From Cypionkella sinensis (GTDB taxonomy: Bacteria > Pseudomonadota > Alphaproteobacteria > Rhodobacterales > Rhodobacteraceae), in the NCBI RefSeq assembly GCF_042646385.1, contig NZ_JBHRTO010000002.1, forward strand, positions 744,001 through 808,000: 64,000 nucleotides of DNA, written 5' to 3'. This document shows, in pieces, positions 1 to 8,994 of this stretch; the first letter of the stretch is position 1, and the number at the start of each line of letters is the position of its first letter. The position numbers were made by a program, and so were the translations under genes. The notes under the pieces are model-generated. The model did no database searches and was not told the DNA's origin. It saw only the letters and a program-made list of their open reading frames with translations.

Positions 1-1
1 G

Positions 2-211
2 GTGGCGAGTGCGACCGGGATCGGATCATTTCTGGCGGGGCGGCCGTTTCTGACCTCGAACTACACCCATGTGCATCTGCCGCCGTTTGAAGATTTCGAA
101 CTCGCCACCGCCGCGCTGTTCGATCTGGGCGTGTTCCTCTGCGTGCTGGGCGCGGTGATGCTGGCGCTGGATGCGCTGGCGCGGCTGGCCAAACCACAGG
201 AGGGCCGCTGA
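2..211 (+). CDS. mnhB: Mrp/Mnh antiporter subunit B (C-terminal part, cut by window edge)
   Basis: Only the last 69 residues are visible; the gene enters from outside the window, so the GTG at base 2 is not claimed as its start. The sequence is a membrane protein tail with the MnhB signature region (ELATAALFDLGVFLCVLGAV) followed by a hydrophobic helix. In Mrp antiporters subunit B helps exchange cytoplasmic Na+ or K+ for external protons in the inner membrane. The stop overlaps the start of mnhC (TGATG), and C, D, E, F and G follow in the standard order. It may be a separate MnhB or the C-terminal domain of a fused A/B subunit as found in some alphaproteobacteria; the window cannot decide. 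Confidence 0.82.
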   Translation: MASATGIGSFLAGRPFLTSNYTHVHLPPFEDFELATAALFDLGVFLCVLGAVMLALDALARLAKPQEGR

Positions 212-549
212 TGGAGGTGTTGGTCGCCATCGCCATCGGCACGCTGACCGCCTGCGGCATTTACCTGATGCTGCGCGCGCGGACGTTTCCGGTTATTCTG
301 GGGCTGTCGCTGCTGTCATATGCGGTGAATCTCTTCATCTTCATTTCGGGCCGCATCCGGCTGGATGCCGCGCCGATCATCGGGCAAGGCCCCTATACCG
401 ACCCATTGCCGCAAGCGCTGGTGCTGACGGCGATCGTGATTTCCTTTGGCATGACGGCGGTGCTGGTGATCATGGCGCTAGGGGCTTACCTGACCGCGGG
501 CCATGACCGGATCGACACCGAAGATAAGCCCGCCGAGGATCAGCCATGA
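211..549 (+). CDS. mnhC: Mrp/Mnh antiporter subunit C
   Basis: 112 residues, the normal size for MnhC, a homologue of the NuoK subunit of complex I. Three hydrophobic helices are apparent (about residues 3-22, 27-47 and 70-92). It belongs to the inner-membrane Mrp complex that exports Na+ or K+ against protons, for pH and salt homeostasis. The start ATG shares a base with the stop of the upstream subunit and the end overlaps the start of mnhD by 4 bases, so the subunits are probably translationally coupled. Confidence 0.93.
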   Translation: MEVLVAIAIGTLTACGIYLMLRARTFPVILGLSLLSYAVNLFIFISGRIRLDAAPIIGQGPYTDPLPQALVLTAIVISFGMTAVLVIMALGAYLTAGHDRIDTEDKPAEDQP

Positions 550-1973
550 GCCAGTTGCTGATCTTGCCGGTGATCCTGCCCGCTGCCTTGGCTGGGTTCA
601 TCATCCTGTTCGCGCGCAATGCGCTGGGGGTGCAACGCGCCATATCGGGCCTTGGCACGTTGGCCTTGCTGGCGCTGGCGATCATCCTGATCCAAGCCCC
701 CACGCAGGCCTATTTCCTTGGCAACTGGCCCGCGCCGTTTGGCATCGCCCTGACGCTGGATGGCCTGTCGGCGCTGATGTTGCTGCTGACCGCGGGCCTT
801 GCGCTGATCGTGCTGATCCACAGTATTGCGACCGGATGGGATGCACAGGGCCGCCATTTTCACGCGCTGTTTCTGTTTCAACTGATGGGGTTGAACGGCG
901 CCTTCCTGACCGGCGACGCCTTTAACCTGTTTGTGTTCTTCGAGGTGCTGCTGATCGCATCCTACGGGTTGATGGTGCATGGCGGCGGGCAGGCGCGCAT
1001 CCGCGCGGGCGTGCAATATGTGGCGTTCAACCTGCTGGGATCGACCCTGTTCCTGTTCGCGCTGGCGACGATTTACAGCACGATGGGCACGCTGAACATG
1101 GCCGATCTGGCGCAAAAACTTCCCCTGCTTCCCGCAGAGGATACCGCGCTGATCCGCGTGGCCGCTGTGCTGTTGATGCTGGTGTTTGCGATCAAGTCGG
1201 CGCTGGTGCCGCTGCAATTCTGGCTGCCCGGCACCTATGCCAACGCGCCCGGCCCGGTCGCGGCGCTGTTTGCGGTGATGACAAAGGTGGGGACCTATGC
1301 GCTGATCCGGTTTGGCACGCTGGTGTTTCCGGGCGATCTGCCTGCCATCGGCGGGCTGTTGGCGGGGCTGCTGTATCCCGCCGCCATCGCGACAATGGCG
1401 GTGGGCGCGATTGGCACCTTGGCGGCAAACGCCCTGCCGCGCCAGATTGCCTTTGCTGCGATAGGCTCGATGGGCACGCTGCTGCTGGCGGTGTCGGCCT
1501 TTACGCCCGAAGCGATTTCGGCTGCGCTGTACTATCTGATCCATTCCACCGTTGCGACCGCTGCGCTGTTCCTGATCGCCGATCTTGCCCGCAGCCGCCG
1601 CGATGGGCTGACGGCGGCGCTTTACATGGGGGCCGCGATTGCCATGGCCGGGATGCCGCCGCTTTCGGGCTTTGTCGGCAAGTTGCTGGTGCTGGATGCG
1701 CTACGCTCTGATCCGCTGGCGTGGGTGATGATCCTGCTGTCATCGTTGCTGACGATGATCGGGCTGGCCCGCAGCGGCTCTGATCTGTTCTGGAAAGCGC
1801 CCAGCACCGAGGCCCCGGCGCACAGCAAGGCTGCGATCCTGCTGTGTCTTGCGGCTTTGGTGGCGCTGACGCTGGCGGCGGGGCCGATCACAGCTTGGCT
1901 GGGGCAGACGGCGGCGGCACTGGACGCGCCGACCGCCTATATCGCCGCCAACCAGTTGGGGGCCGCTGAATGA
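546..1973 (+). CDS. mnhD: Mrp/Mnh antiporter subunit D (NuoM/N-like)
   Basis: 475 residues, almost entirely hydrophobic, with about 14 predicted membrane helices. It belongs to the proton-translocating NuoL/M/N-like family. The central region shows the family's KSALVPLQFWLPGTYANAPG segment, containing a conserved lysine and the loop before the second half-channel. Subunits A and D are thought to form the ion paths of Mrp antiporters. It overlaps mnhC (ATGA) and mnhE (ATGA) by 4 bases each. Family length and order fit MnhD; a hydrogenase-4 or formate hydrogenlyase subunit is excluded by the surrounding E, F and G subunits. Confidence 0.95.
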   Translation: MSQLLILPVILPAALAGFIILFARNALGVQRAISGLGTLALLALAIILIQAPTQAYFLGNWPAPFGIALTLDGLSALMLLLTAGLALIVLIHSIATGWDAQGRHFHALFLFQLMGLNGAFLTGDAFNLFVFFEVLLIASYGLMVHGGGQARIRAGVQYVAFNLLGSTLFLFALATIYSTMGTLNMADLAQKLPLLPAEDTALIRVAAVLLMLVFAIKSALVPLQFWLPGTYANAPGPVAALFAVMTKVGTYALIRFGTLVFPGDLPAIGGLLAGLLYPAAIATMAVGAIGTLAANALPRQIAFAAIGSMGTLLLAVSAFTPEAISAALYYLIHSTVATAALFLIADLARSRRDGLTAALYMGAAIAMAGMPPLSGFVGKLLVLDALRSDPLAWVMILLSSLLTMIGLARSGSDLFWKAPSTEAPAHSKAAILLCLAALVALTLAAGPITAWLGQTAAALDAPTAYIAANQLGAAE

Positions 1974-2458
1974 GAGGCATTTTCCCCCACCCGATGCTGA
2001 CCACCGCGCTGTTTCTGGCGTGGCTGCTGCTGGCGGGCAGTGTGGCGCTGAACTCGATCGTGATGGCGCTGATCCTTGCCACGCTGATCCCGCTGGCCAC
2101 CCAAGCCTATTGGCCTGGCCGCCCGCAAATCCGCCACCCCTTGCGGTTGGTCAGCTATATCGCGCTGGTGATTTACGATGTGATCATCGCCAATATTCAG
2201 GTGGCGCGGATCATCCTGTTCATGCCAGCCGAGCGCATCCAGTCGGCCTGGATCTGCGTGCCGGTCGATCTGCCCTGCCCCGAGGCCTTGGCGCTGCTGG
2301 CAGGCACCATCACCCTGACCCCCGGCACGCTGACGGCCGAGTTTTCCGCCGATAACAAGGCGCTGTTGATCCATGCCCTGCATGCCCCGGACCCGGATGC
2401 CACGCGGGATGAGATCAAATCCCGCTATGAAGCCCGTCTGCAAAGGATATTCCGCTGA
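1970..2458 (+). CDS. mnhE: Mrp/Mnh antiporter subunit E
   Basis: 162 residues of MnhE type. There are two or three N-terminal hydrophobic segments (about 10-40 and 58-80), then a soluble C-terminal part containing the typical SITLTPGTLT-like segment (here TITLTPGTLTAEF, about residues 110-122). It is an accessory or assembly subunit of the Mrp cation/proton antiporter. It overlaps mnhD at its start and abuts mnhF at its end by one base (TGATG). Confidence 0.93.
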   Translation: MRGIFPHPMLTTALFLAWLLLAGSVALNSIVMALILATLIPLATQAYWPGRPQIRHPLRLVSYIALVIYDVIIANIQVARIILFMPAERIQSAWICVPVDLPCPEALALLAGTITLTPGTLTAEFSADNKALLIHALHAPDPDATRDEIKSRYEARLQRIFR

Positions 2459-2727
2459 TGCTGACCTATGCGCTGACCTTCGCGATTGCCTGCTTTGCGC
2501 TTGCGCTGATCCTGAACCTGTGGCGGCTGGCGACGGCACCCACCATGCCCGACCGCATTTTGACGGTGGATACGATGGTCATCAACATCATCGCGCTGAT
2601 CGTGCTCTATGGGGCGCAGACCCAGTCGGCTGTGACCTTTGACGCGGCGCTGTTGCTGGCGATGACGGGGTTTGTCTCGACCGTGGCGTTCTGCAAGTTT
2701 CTGCTGCGCGGGGGGATCATCGAGTGA
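2458..2727 (+). CDS. mnhF: Mrp/Mnh antiporter subunit F
   Basis: 89 residues with three hydrophobic helices, matching the small MnhF (MrpF/PhaF) family, including the P(T)MPDRILTVDTMVIN segment around residues 28-43. It is an inner-membrane subunit of the Mrp antiporter. The start shares bases with the stop of mnhE, and the stop overlaps the GTG start of mnhG, so translational coupling continues. Confidence 0.93.
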   Translation: MLTYALTFAIACFALALILNLWRLATAPTMPDRILTVDTMVINIIALIVLYGAQTQSAVTFDAALLLAMTGFVSTVAFCKFLLRGGIIE

Positions 2728-3083
2728 GCCTTGGCATGGAAATCCTGATCTCGGCTTTGCTGGTGATCGGCGGCTGTTTCGGGCTGATCGGCAGCTTTGG
2801 CCTGCTGAAGCTGCGCGGCGCGATGCAGCGGCTGCATGCGCCGACCAAGGCCACCACGGTGGGGGTGGGGGCCAGCCTGATCGGCGCGGCGCTGGCCACC
2901 TATGCGGCGACGGGGGTGGCGAATTGGCAAGGTGTGCTGGTGGCGGCGTTCCTGTTTCTGACCGCGCCGCTGTCGGGCCTGATGCTGGCCAAAGCCCACC
3001 GCCACCTTGACCGCACCGCCGTGCCGCCAACTGGCACGGGGGCACCTTGGGCGGGTGAGCGGCCCAGCAAGACCGAGCCGTAA
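2724..3083 (+). CDS. mnhG: Mrp/Mnh antiporter subunit G
   Basis: 119 residues with three hydrophobic helices and the MnhG signature GLLKLRGAMQRLHAPTKATT (about residues 24-43). It is the last subunit of the Mrp antiporter operon. It starts with GTG, overlapping the mnhF stop (GTGA). The C-terminal tail (LDRTAVPPTGTGAPWAG) is Pro/Gly rich and probably cytoplasmic. The operon appears to end here; the next gene starts 87 bases on. Confidence 0.93.
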   Translation: MSLGMEILISALLVIGGCFGLIGSFGLLKLRGAMQRLHAPTKATTVGVGASLIGAALATYAATGVANWQGVLVAAFLFLTAPLSGLMLAKAHRHLDRTAVPPTGTGAPWAGERPSKTEP

Positions 3084-3170
3084 GCCCGCTTCGGTCAAAT
3101 CCCGCCTACCCCCCTTGCCAGTTTGCCCGTCTCCGGCGCAGTCTGTGGCATCCTGTAAGGTGAGGCCCAG

Positions 3171-4157
3171 ATGCAAACCCTGACCACCGAAGCGACGCAG
3201 CTGCCAACGCTGACCCATACCCGCAACCCCGGCATGGCGCTGGATCTGGATTGGGTGGCGGGGGTGCAGGCCAACACCTCGGCCATCGAACGGCGCGCAG
3301 GCACGATTGGCGGCAGGCGGTCGGTCAAGAAAGATTTTCAGGCGGCGTGGCTTTTGAAAGCCATCAGCCTGATCGACCTGACCACCTTGTCGGGCGATGA
3401 TACCGAAGGCCGGGTGAAACGCCTCTGCGCCAAAGCCCGCCAGCCGGTCGCGCCATGGATGCTCGAAAAGCTGGGCCTGCCGGGTCTGACCACCGGGGCG
3501 GTCTGTGTCTATCACGAGATGGTGGCCACCGCCGTGCGCGCGGTGGAGGGCAGCAATATCCCCGTGGCCGCAGTCTCCACCGGCTTTCCGGCGGGCCTGT
3601 CGCCCTTCCGGCTGCGCATCGCGGAAATCGGCGAGTCTGTGCGCGCAGGGGCGCAGGAAATCGACATCGTGATCTCACGCCGCCATGTGCTGACCGGCAA
3701 CTGGCAGGCGCTTTATGACGAAATGCGCGAGATGCGGGCCGCATGTGGCGACGCGCATGTCAAAGCCATCCTCGCCACCGGAGAACTCGCCACCCTGCGC
3801 AATGTCGCGCGCGCCAGCCTCGTCTGCATGATGGCAGGGGCCGATTTCATCAAGACCTCGACCGGGAAAGAAGGCGTCAACGCCACCCTGCCCGTCACCC
3901 TGACGATGATCCGCGCCATCCGCGATTATCAGGACCGCACCGGCATCAAGGTGGGCTACAAACCGGCGGGCGGGATTTCCAAGGCGAAAGACGCGCTGCT
4001 GTATATGGCGCTGATGAAGGATGAACTCGGCCACCCTTGGCTGCAACCCGACCTGTTCCGCTTTGGTGCCTCGTCGCTGCTGGGCGATATCGAACGGCAA
4101 CTCGAACACCACCTCACCGGCCATTATTCGGCCGCCAACCGCCATGCGATGGGCTGA
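3171..4157 (+). CDS. deoC: Deoxyribose-phosphate aldolase
   Basis: 328 residues, longer than the short E. coli-type DeoC (about 260) because of an N-terminal extension of about 60 residues, as in other alphaproteobacterial DeoC proteins. It cleaves 2-deoxyribose 5-phosphate into glyceraldehyde 3-phosphate and acetaldehyde in deoxynucleoside breakdown. The Schiff-base lysine lies in FIKTSTGKEG (K228) and the second conserved lysine in GYKPAGGIS (K264). The aldehyde dehydrogenase directly downstream could oxidise the acetaldehyde formed. ATG 3171 follows a GTGAGGCCCAG ribosome site. Confidence 0.95.
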   Translation: MQTLTTEATQLPTLTHTRNPGMALDLDWVAGVQANTSAIERRAGTIGGRRSVKKDFQAAWLLKAISLIDLTTLSGDDTEGRVKRLCAKARQPVAPWMLEKLGLPGLTTGAVCVYHEMVATAVRAVEGSNIPVAAVSTGFPAGLSPFRLRIAEIGESVRAGAQEIDIVISRRHVLTGNWQALYDEMREMRAACGDAHVKAILATGELATLRNVARASLVCMMAGADFIKTSTGKEGVNATLPVTLTMIRAIRDYQDRTGIKVGYKPAGGISKAKDALLYMALMKDELGHPWLQPDLFRFGASSLLGDIERQLEHHLTGHYSAANRHAMG

Positions 4158-4212
4158 ACGATGCACGCTTCGCCCAAGAAAGGGGCGCTGCCCCTCGGCT
4201 TCGCCTCACCCC

Positions 4213-4269
4213 GGAGTATTTCTGCCAAGATGAAGCCTATCCCGGTCTTCATCTTGGCAAAAATACTCC
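4213..4269. repeat. Interspersed Rhodobacteraceae-type element, inverted pair forming a long hairpin
   Basis: Left arm 4213-4235 and right arm 4247-4269 are 23-base inverted copies of the core CTTCATCTTGGCAAAAATACTCC-type sequence with one mismatch, separated by 11 bases. It lies between deoC and the aldehyde dehydrogenase. The same core recurs at 14059, 22799-22853 and 47331. It could act as a terminator or processing hairpin, or be a spread palindromic element. Confidence 0.8.
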
Positions 4270-4318
4270 CGCCGGAGGCGCAGCTCTCCACCAGCGTTCC
4301 CGCCAAAAGGACAAAGCC

Positions 4319-6664
4319 ATGACCACCCCTTCCGTTCGCGAGATCTTTGACAGCATGGCTTACGGCCCCGCCCCGGAAAGCAATGCCGAGGTGCTGGCAT
4401 GGCTTTCCAAGCATAAATCCTTTGGCCACTGGATCGACGGCGCGTTCACCAAACCGGGCCAGACGTTTGAGACGCGCAACCCCGCCACCGCCAAGCCGCT
4501 GGCACTTGTCACCCAAGGCAGCGCCGCCGATGTCGATGCCGCCGTCAAGGCTGCACGCCGCGCGCAGGGAAAGTGGGGCAAATTGCCCGGTCACGCGCGG
4601 GCGAAATATCTCTATGCGTTGGCGCGGTTGGTGCAGAAACACGCGCGCCTGTTTGCGGTGCTGGAAAGCATGGACAACGGCAAGCCGATCCGCGAATCCC
4701 GCGACATCGACATTCCGCTGGTGGCGCGGCATTTCTATTATCACGCAGGCCTTGCGCAACTGATCGACGACGAGCTGCCGGGGCAGACTGCCCTTGGCGT
4801 GTGCGGCGCAGTGATCCCATGGAACTTCCCGCTGCTGATGCTGGCGTGGAAGGTGGCCCCGGCGCTGGCGGCGGGCAATACCGTGGTGCTGAAACCCGCC
4901 GAATACACCCCGCTGACCGCCCTGCTGTTTGCCGAGATCAGCCGCGAGGCTGGGCTGCCCAAGGGCGTGTTGAACATCGTCACCGGCGATGGCGACACCG
5001 GGGCGGCGCTGGTCAACCATGCCGATGTGAACAAGATCGCCTTCACCGGATCGACCGCCGTGGGGCGCAAGATACGCATGGCCACCGCTGGCAGCGGCAA
5101 GGCGCTGACGTTGGAGTTGGGGGGCAAATCGCCCTACATCGTGTTCGAGGATGCCGATATCGATTCTGCCATCGAAGGCTTGGTCGATGCGATCTGGTTC
5201 AATCAGGGCCAAGTCTGCTGCGCTGGCAGCCGCCTTCTTGTGCAGGAAGGCATCGCGGATCGCTTTTACGAAAAGCTGAAACGCCGGATGGATGGGCTGC
5301 GGATGGGCGATCCGCTGGACAAGTGCATCGACGTCGGCGCGATCGTCGATCCGGTGCAACTGGCCACCATTCGCGGGCTGGTCGACAGCAATACCGAAGG
5401 CGAGACCTATCACGCCGCCTGTGACGTGCCCGAGGGGTGTTATTACCCGCCCACCTTGATCACAGGGCTATCTGCCGCCTCGACCCTGATGCAGGAAGAA
5501 ATCTTTGGCCCGGTTCTGGTCGGCATGACGTTCCGCACCCCTGCCGAGGCGGTCGAGCTTGCCAACAACACCCGCTACGGCCTTGCGGCGACGATCTGGT
5601 CTGAGAATGTGAACCTCGCGCTGGATGTGGCCCCCAAGATCAAGGCGGGGGTGGTTTGGGTTAATGCCACCAACCTGTTCGATGCGGCGGCCGGTTTCGG
5701 CGGCGTGCGTGAAAGTGGCTTTGGCCGCGAGGGCGGATGGGAGGGGCTGATGGCTTACCTGAAGCCGATCCGCGTCAGCAAGGCACTGGCGCAGGTCAAA
5801 CCGCTTGCCGCCCCGGCTGTCATCGAAGCCTCGGGCATCGACCGCACCGCGAAGCTGTTCATTGCGGGCAAACAGGCCCGCCCGGATGGCGGCTATTCGC
5901 TTCCCATTTGGTCGCCGAAGGGCAAGCTGCTGGGCCACGCAGGGCTTGGCAACCGCAAGGATATCCGCAACGCGGTTGAAGCTGCCCATGCGGCGAAGGG
6001 ATGGGCGAAAACTACTGCCCATGCGCGCGCGCAGATCCTGTATTATATCGCCGAGAACCTCTCGGCCCGCGCTGGGGAGTTTGCAGGCCGCCTGCGTGAT
6101 CTGACCGGAAAATCTGGCGAGGCCGAGGTGGAGGCCACGATTGCGCGGCTGTTCACCTATGCCGCTTGGGCTGACAAATTCGATGGCGCGGTGAAATCGG
6201 TGCCGCTGCGCGGTGTGGCCTTGGCGATGAACGAGCCTTGCGGCGTGATCGGCGCGCTGTGCCCGGATGATGCGCCGCTGCTGGGCCTGATCTCGGTGAT
6301 GGCGCCGGCGATTGCGATGGGCAACACCTGCGTGCTGATCCCGTCAGAGCCTTTCCCGCTGGCGGCGACTGATTTCTATCAGGTGCTGGAAACATCCGAC
6401 CTTCCTGCGGGTGTGGTCAATATCGTCACCGGCAGCCATGCCGAATTGGCCAAACCGCTGGCAGGGCATCTGGATGTCGATGCGGTCTGGAGCTTTTCAT
6501 CAACGCCGCTTTCGGCACTGATCGAGAAGGAAGCCGCCGGGAACATCAAGCGCACTTGGGTCAACAATGGTCAGGCGCGCGATTGGCTGGCCGCGTCCGA
6601 CAGCCACGCATTCCTGCGCGCGGCGACCGAGGTGAAAACCATCTGGGTGCCGTATGGTGAATGA
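4319..6664 (+). CDS. Tandem aldehyde dehydrogenase (active first domain, degenerate second domain)
   Basis: 781 residues, much longer than the 480-500 usual for the family. Residues about 35-490 are a complete NAD(P)-dependent aldehyde dehydrogenase: cofactor segment PWNFPLLMLAWK, general base E266 in LELGGKS, and catalytic cysteine in QGQVCCAGSR (C300/C301). Residues about 512-781 repeat the N-terminal cofactor-binding part of an aldehyde dehydrogenase (KLFIAGKQARPDGGYSLP onward) but stop before any catalytic-cysteine motif. ATG 4319 is preferred over upstream in-frame starts, which run through the hairpin repeat and deoC. Placement after deoC suggests acetaldehyde oxidation in deoxyribose use; the true substrate is inferred. 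Confidence 0.9.
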   Translation: MTTPSVREIFDSMAYGPAPESNAEVLAWLSKHKSFGHWIDGAFTKPGQTFETRNPATAKPLALVTQGSAADVDAAVKAARRAQGKWGKLPGHARAKYLYALARLVQKHARLFAVLESMDNGKPIRESRDIDIPLVARHFYYHAGLAQLIDDELPGQTALGVCGAVIPWNFPLLMLAWKVAPALAAGNTVVLKPAEYTPLTALLFAEISREAGLPKGVLNIVTGDGDTGAALVNHADVNKIAFTGSTAVGRKIRMATAGSGKALTLELGGKSPYIVFEDADIDSAIEGLVDAIWFNQGQVCCAGSRLLVQEGIADRFYEKLKRRMDGLRMGDPLDKCIDVGAIVDPVQLATIRGLVDSNTEGETYHAACDVPEGCYYPPTLITGLSAASTLMQEEIFGPVLVGMTFRTPAEAVELANNTRYGLAATIWSENVNLALDVAPKIKAGVVWVNATNLFDAAAGFGGVRESGFGREGGWEGLMAYLKPIRVSKALAQVKPLAAPAVIEASGIDRTAKLFIAGKQARPDGGYSLPIWSPKGKLLGHAGLGNRKDIRNAVEAAHAAKGWAKTTAHARAQILYYIAENLSARAGEFAGRLRDLTGKSGEAEVEATIARLFTYAAWADKFDGAVKSVPLRGVALAMNEPCGVIGALCPDDAPLLGLISVMAPAIAMGNTCVLIPSEPFPLAATDFYQVLETSDLPAGVVNIVTGSHAELAKPLAGHLDVDAVWSFSSTPLSALIEKEAAGNIKRTWVNNGQARDWLAASDSHAFLRAATEVKTIWVPYGE

Positions 6665-6701
6665 ATCCGCATCAATCCGGGGTAAATCCCGCGAATCGCG
6701 T

Positions 6702-6730
6702 GGAATTGTTCACGCCGCGTGAAAAATTCC
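6702..6730. terminator. Hairpin after the aldehyde dehydrogenase
   Basis: Arms 6702-6714 and 6718-6730 form a 13-base stem with one mismatch and a 3-base loop (GGAATTGTTCACG / CGTGAAAAATTCC). It lies 38 bases after the dehydrogenase stop and about 100 bases before mscL. There is no long T run after it, so termination is likely but not certain; an operator is an alternative. Confidence 0.5.
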
Positions 6731-6832
6731 CCCTGACTTGGGTGAAAAACCTGTGGCATAGTTCGCGCGTTATGCGCCAGTCGCGGGCATCACATCACGC
6801 CAAAACGGCGGATTCAAAGAGGGAACAGACAA

Positions 6833-7243
6833 GTGATCAACGAATTCAAAGCCTTCATCATGCGGGGCAATGTGGTGGACCTCGCGGTAGGTATCATCAT
6901 CGGCGCTGCATTCACTGCTATCGTCACCAGCCTTGTGGGCGATCTGATCAACCCGGTGATCGGTCTGATCCTGGGTGGCGTGAACTTCTCGGACATGTTC
7001 ATCGACCTGTCGGGCACCAACCCGTCGTCGCTGCAAGTCGCCAAAGACACCGGGGCTGCGGTGTTTGCCTATGGTGCCTTCATCACCGCGTTGATCAACT
7101 TCCTGATCATCGCGTTCGTGGTGTTCCTGCTGGTCAAGGCGATGAACAAACTGATGCCGAAAAAAGTCGAAACCCCGGCCCCGGCTGGTCCGTCCGAATT
7201 GGACGTGCTGAAAGAGATCCTGACCACTCTGCGCAGCAAATAA
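6833..7243 (+). CDS. mscL: Large-conductance mechanosensitive channel
   Basis: 136 residues, the family's normal size. It shows the MscL N-terminus (INEFKAFIMRGNVVDLAVG), the first transmembrane helix (about 15-45), a periplasmic loop, a second helix (about 78-103) and the C-terminal amphipathic bundle (SELDVLKEILTTLRSK). It forms the homopentameric inner-membrane valve that opens on hypo-osmotic shock. Start is GTG 6833, preceded by an AGAGGGAAC ribosome site. Confidence 0.97.
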   Translation: MINEFKAFIMRGNVVDLAVGIIIGAAFTAIVTSLVGDLINPVIGLILGGVNFSDMFIDLSGTNPSSLQVAKDTGAAVFAYGAFITALINFLIIAFVVFLLVKAMNKLMPKKVETPAPAGPSELDVLKEILTTLRSK

Positions 7244-7323
7244 GCCGCGCAAGGGGCAAGAAATCCTGCTGCCGCGTTGGTCAACGGCGCGGCAGTGGGC
7301 ATGGTCGCAGGCAAGGGGGCCAG

Positions 7324-7641
7324 ATGAAGATTACCTGCGCTTGCGGTGCGATCATCGTGGATCAAAGCGATGATCTGCCGCACAAGGCTCATATCATCGG
7401 CGACAAGGATTATCTGGATTTTCTCGGCCGCATTGACGCGGCGATTGAAGATAGCAGTGCCGATAAAGCGCGGATCGCGATGCAGGTCAGGCGCGGCGAA
7501 CCCAGTCGGCTGGGATGGGAGTGTGTCGCATGTGGCAGGCTTTATCTGAACGATGCCAGTAACAATCTGGTGGCCTATCTTCCCGAAAATCGCCAAGCCA
7601 ACCGGATCTTTGATCGCCCCCGCAACAGTCGCAAAGACTAG
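7324..7641 (+). CDS. Small zinc-ribbon-like protein of unknown function
   Basis: 105 residues. It starts with MKITCACGAIIVDQSDD and later has a WECVACGRLY pair, so four cysteines (two CxC/CxxC-type pairs, about residues 5, 7, 60 and 63) could bind one metal ion. The middle is charged and helical. ATG 7324 sits after AGGGGGCCAG. It resembles small zinc-ribbon proteins of Proteobacteria, but I do not recognise a named family or function. It follows mscL by 80 bases and ends facing ald. Confidence 0.7.
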   Translation: MKITCACGAIIVDQSDDLPHKAHIIGDKDYLDFLGRIDAAIEDSSADKARIAMQVRRGEPSRLGWECVACGRLYLNDASNNLVAYLPENRQANRIFDRPRNSRKD

Positions 7642-7691
7642 TGCCCGCCACCCTCCAGTTTAACCGAACCGACGCAAAGCCACCCCGGCAG

Positions 7692-7726
7692 GCGTTTGCG
7701 GCGGGCTCGATGCCCGCCGCGAACGC
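7692..7726. terminator. Bidirectional hairpin between converging genes
   Basis: Arms 7692-7706 and 7712-7726 form a 15-base GC-rich stem with one mismatch and a 5-base loop, placed between the zinc-ribbon gene (+) and ald (-). There is no T run, but strength and position suit a shared transcription stop. Confidence 0.55.
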
Positions 7727-7734
7727 ACATGGTT

Positions 7735-8853
7735 TCAGATCGTCAGGGCTTCCGCGCCGGTGATGCTGGGCAGGCCCAAAGCCTCGCCCACCGCCGCATA
7801 GGTCAGCTTGCCCGCGTGGACGTTCAGCCCCGCCAGCAGGTGCTTGTCCTCGGCGCAAGCCCGCTTCCAGCCCTTGTTTGCCAAAGCCATCATGAACGGC
7901 AGCGTCGCATTGCCCAAGGCCTGCGTCGAAGTGCGCGCCACCGCCCCCGGCATGTTGGCGACGCAATAGTGCATGATGCCGTCGACCTCATAGATCGGGT
8001 CCTGGTGCGTGGTGGCGCGGCTGGTCTCAAAGCAACCACCCTGATCAATCGCCACATCGACCAGCGCCGCACCCGGCTTCAACTCGGCCAGTTGCGCGCG
8101 GCTGATCAGTTTCGGGGCCGCAGCACCGGGGATCAGCACTGCGCCGATGATCAGATCGGCTTGGCGCGCCAGTTCAATCGTCGTCGCCGCATCGGCATAG
8201 CCGCATTTGAACTGCCCACCGAACACGTCATCGAGATAGCGCAGGCGGTTGATCGAACGATCCAGCACGGTCACATCCGCGCCCATCCCTGCCGCGATCT
8301 TGCCCGCATGGGTGCCGACCACGCCGCCGCCGATCACCAGCACTTTGGCGGGCAGCACGCCCGGCACGCCGCCCATCAACACGCCGCGCCCGCCATTGGC
8401 CTTTTGCAGCGTCCATGCGCCAACCTGCGGTGCCAACCGCCCCGCCACTTCCGACATCGGCGCCAGCAGCGGCAGCCCGCCGCGATCATCGGTCACAGTC
8501 TCATAAGCGATGCAGGTGGCCCCGCTGGCCAGCAGATCGCGAGTCTGATCCGGGTCGGGGGCCAGATGCAGATAGGTGAACAGCACCTGCCCCGCGCGCA
8601 GCATCGCACGCTCTACCGGCTGCGGCTCTTTCACCTTCACCACCATATCGGCGGCTGCAAAAACCTCAGCGGCAGTGCCGACAATCGCGGCCCCTGCCGC
8701 GATGTAATCAGCATCGGTAAAGCCAGCACCCACCCCTGCGCCGGTCTGGATCATCACGGCATGACCCGCAAGCACGGCTTCACGCGCCGCGTTCGGGGTC
8801 ATGCCAACGCGAAATTCTTGCGGTTTGATCTCTTTCGGACATCCGATCTTCAT
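7735..8853 (-). CDS. ald: Alanine dehydrogenase
   Basis: 372 residues, the normal length. It catalyses NAD-dependent oxidative deamination of L-alanine to pyruvate and ammonia, reversibly. The N-terminus MKIGCPKEIKPQEFRVGMTP is diagnostic. The substrate lysine lies in VVKVKEPQ and the catalytic histidine in YLHLAPDP; the Rossmann motif is VLVIGGGVVGTHAG. The start at 8853 has the AGGGAGAGAGCGC ribosome site just upstream; an upstream in-frame start would add 31 residues foreign to the family. The Lrp-type gene transcribed away from it is its likely regulator (compare AldR/ald pairs). Confidence 0.96.
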   Translation of the reverse strand: MKIGCPKEIKPQEFRVGMTPNAAREAVLAGHAVMIQTGAGVGAGFTDADYIAAGAAIVGTAAEVFAAADMVVKVKEPQPVERAMLRAGQVLFTYLHLAPDPDQTRDLLASGATCIAYETVTDDRGGLPLLAPMSEVAGRLAPQVGAWTLQKANGGRGVLMGGVPGVLPAKVLVIGGGVVGTHAGKIAAGMGADVTVLDRSINRLRYLDDVFGGQFKCGYADAATTIELARQADLIIGAVLIPGAAAPKLISRAQLAELKPGAALVDVAIDQGGCFETSRATTHQDPIYEVDGIMHYCVANMPGAVARTSTQALGNATLPFMMALANKGWKRACAEDKHLLAGLNVHAGKLTYAAVGEALGLPSITGAEALTI

Positions 8854-8994
8854 GCGCTCTCTCCCTGATCGCAAAATCTGTTGATGCCTCAGCTTGAACC
8901 CGAACCATTGCAAATGCTTTGAAACTTTAATGACATCATGCCGCATCCTTGATAGATTCTGCGAAGAAATGCCGCCCTAGGAAAGATTTCCACC

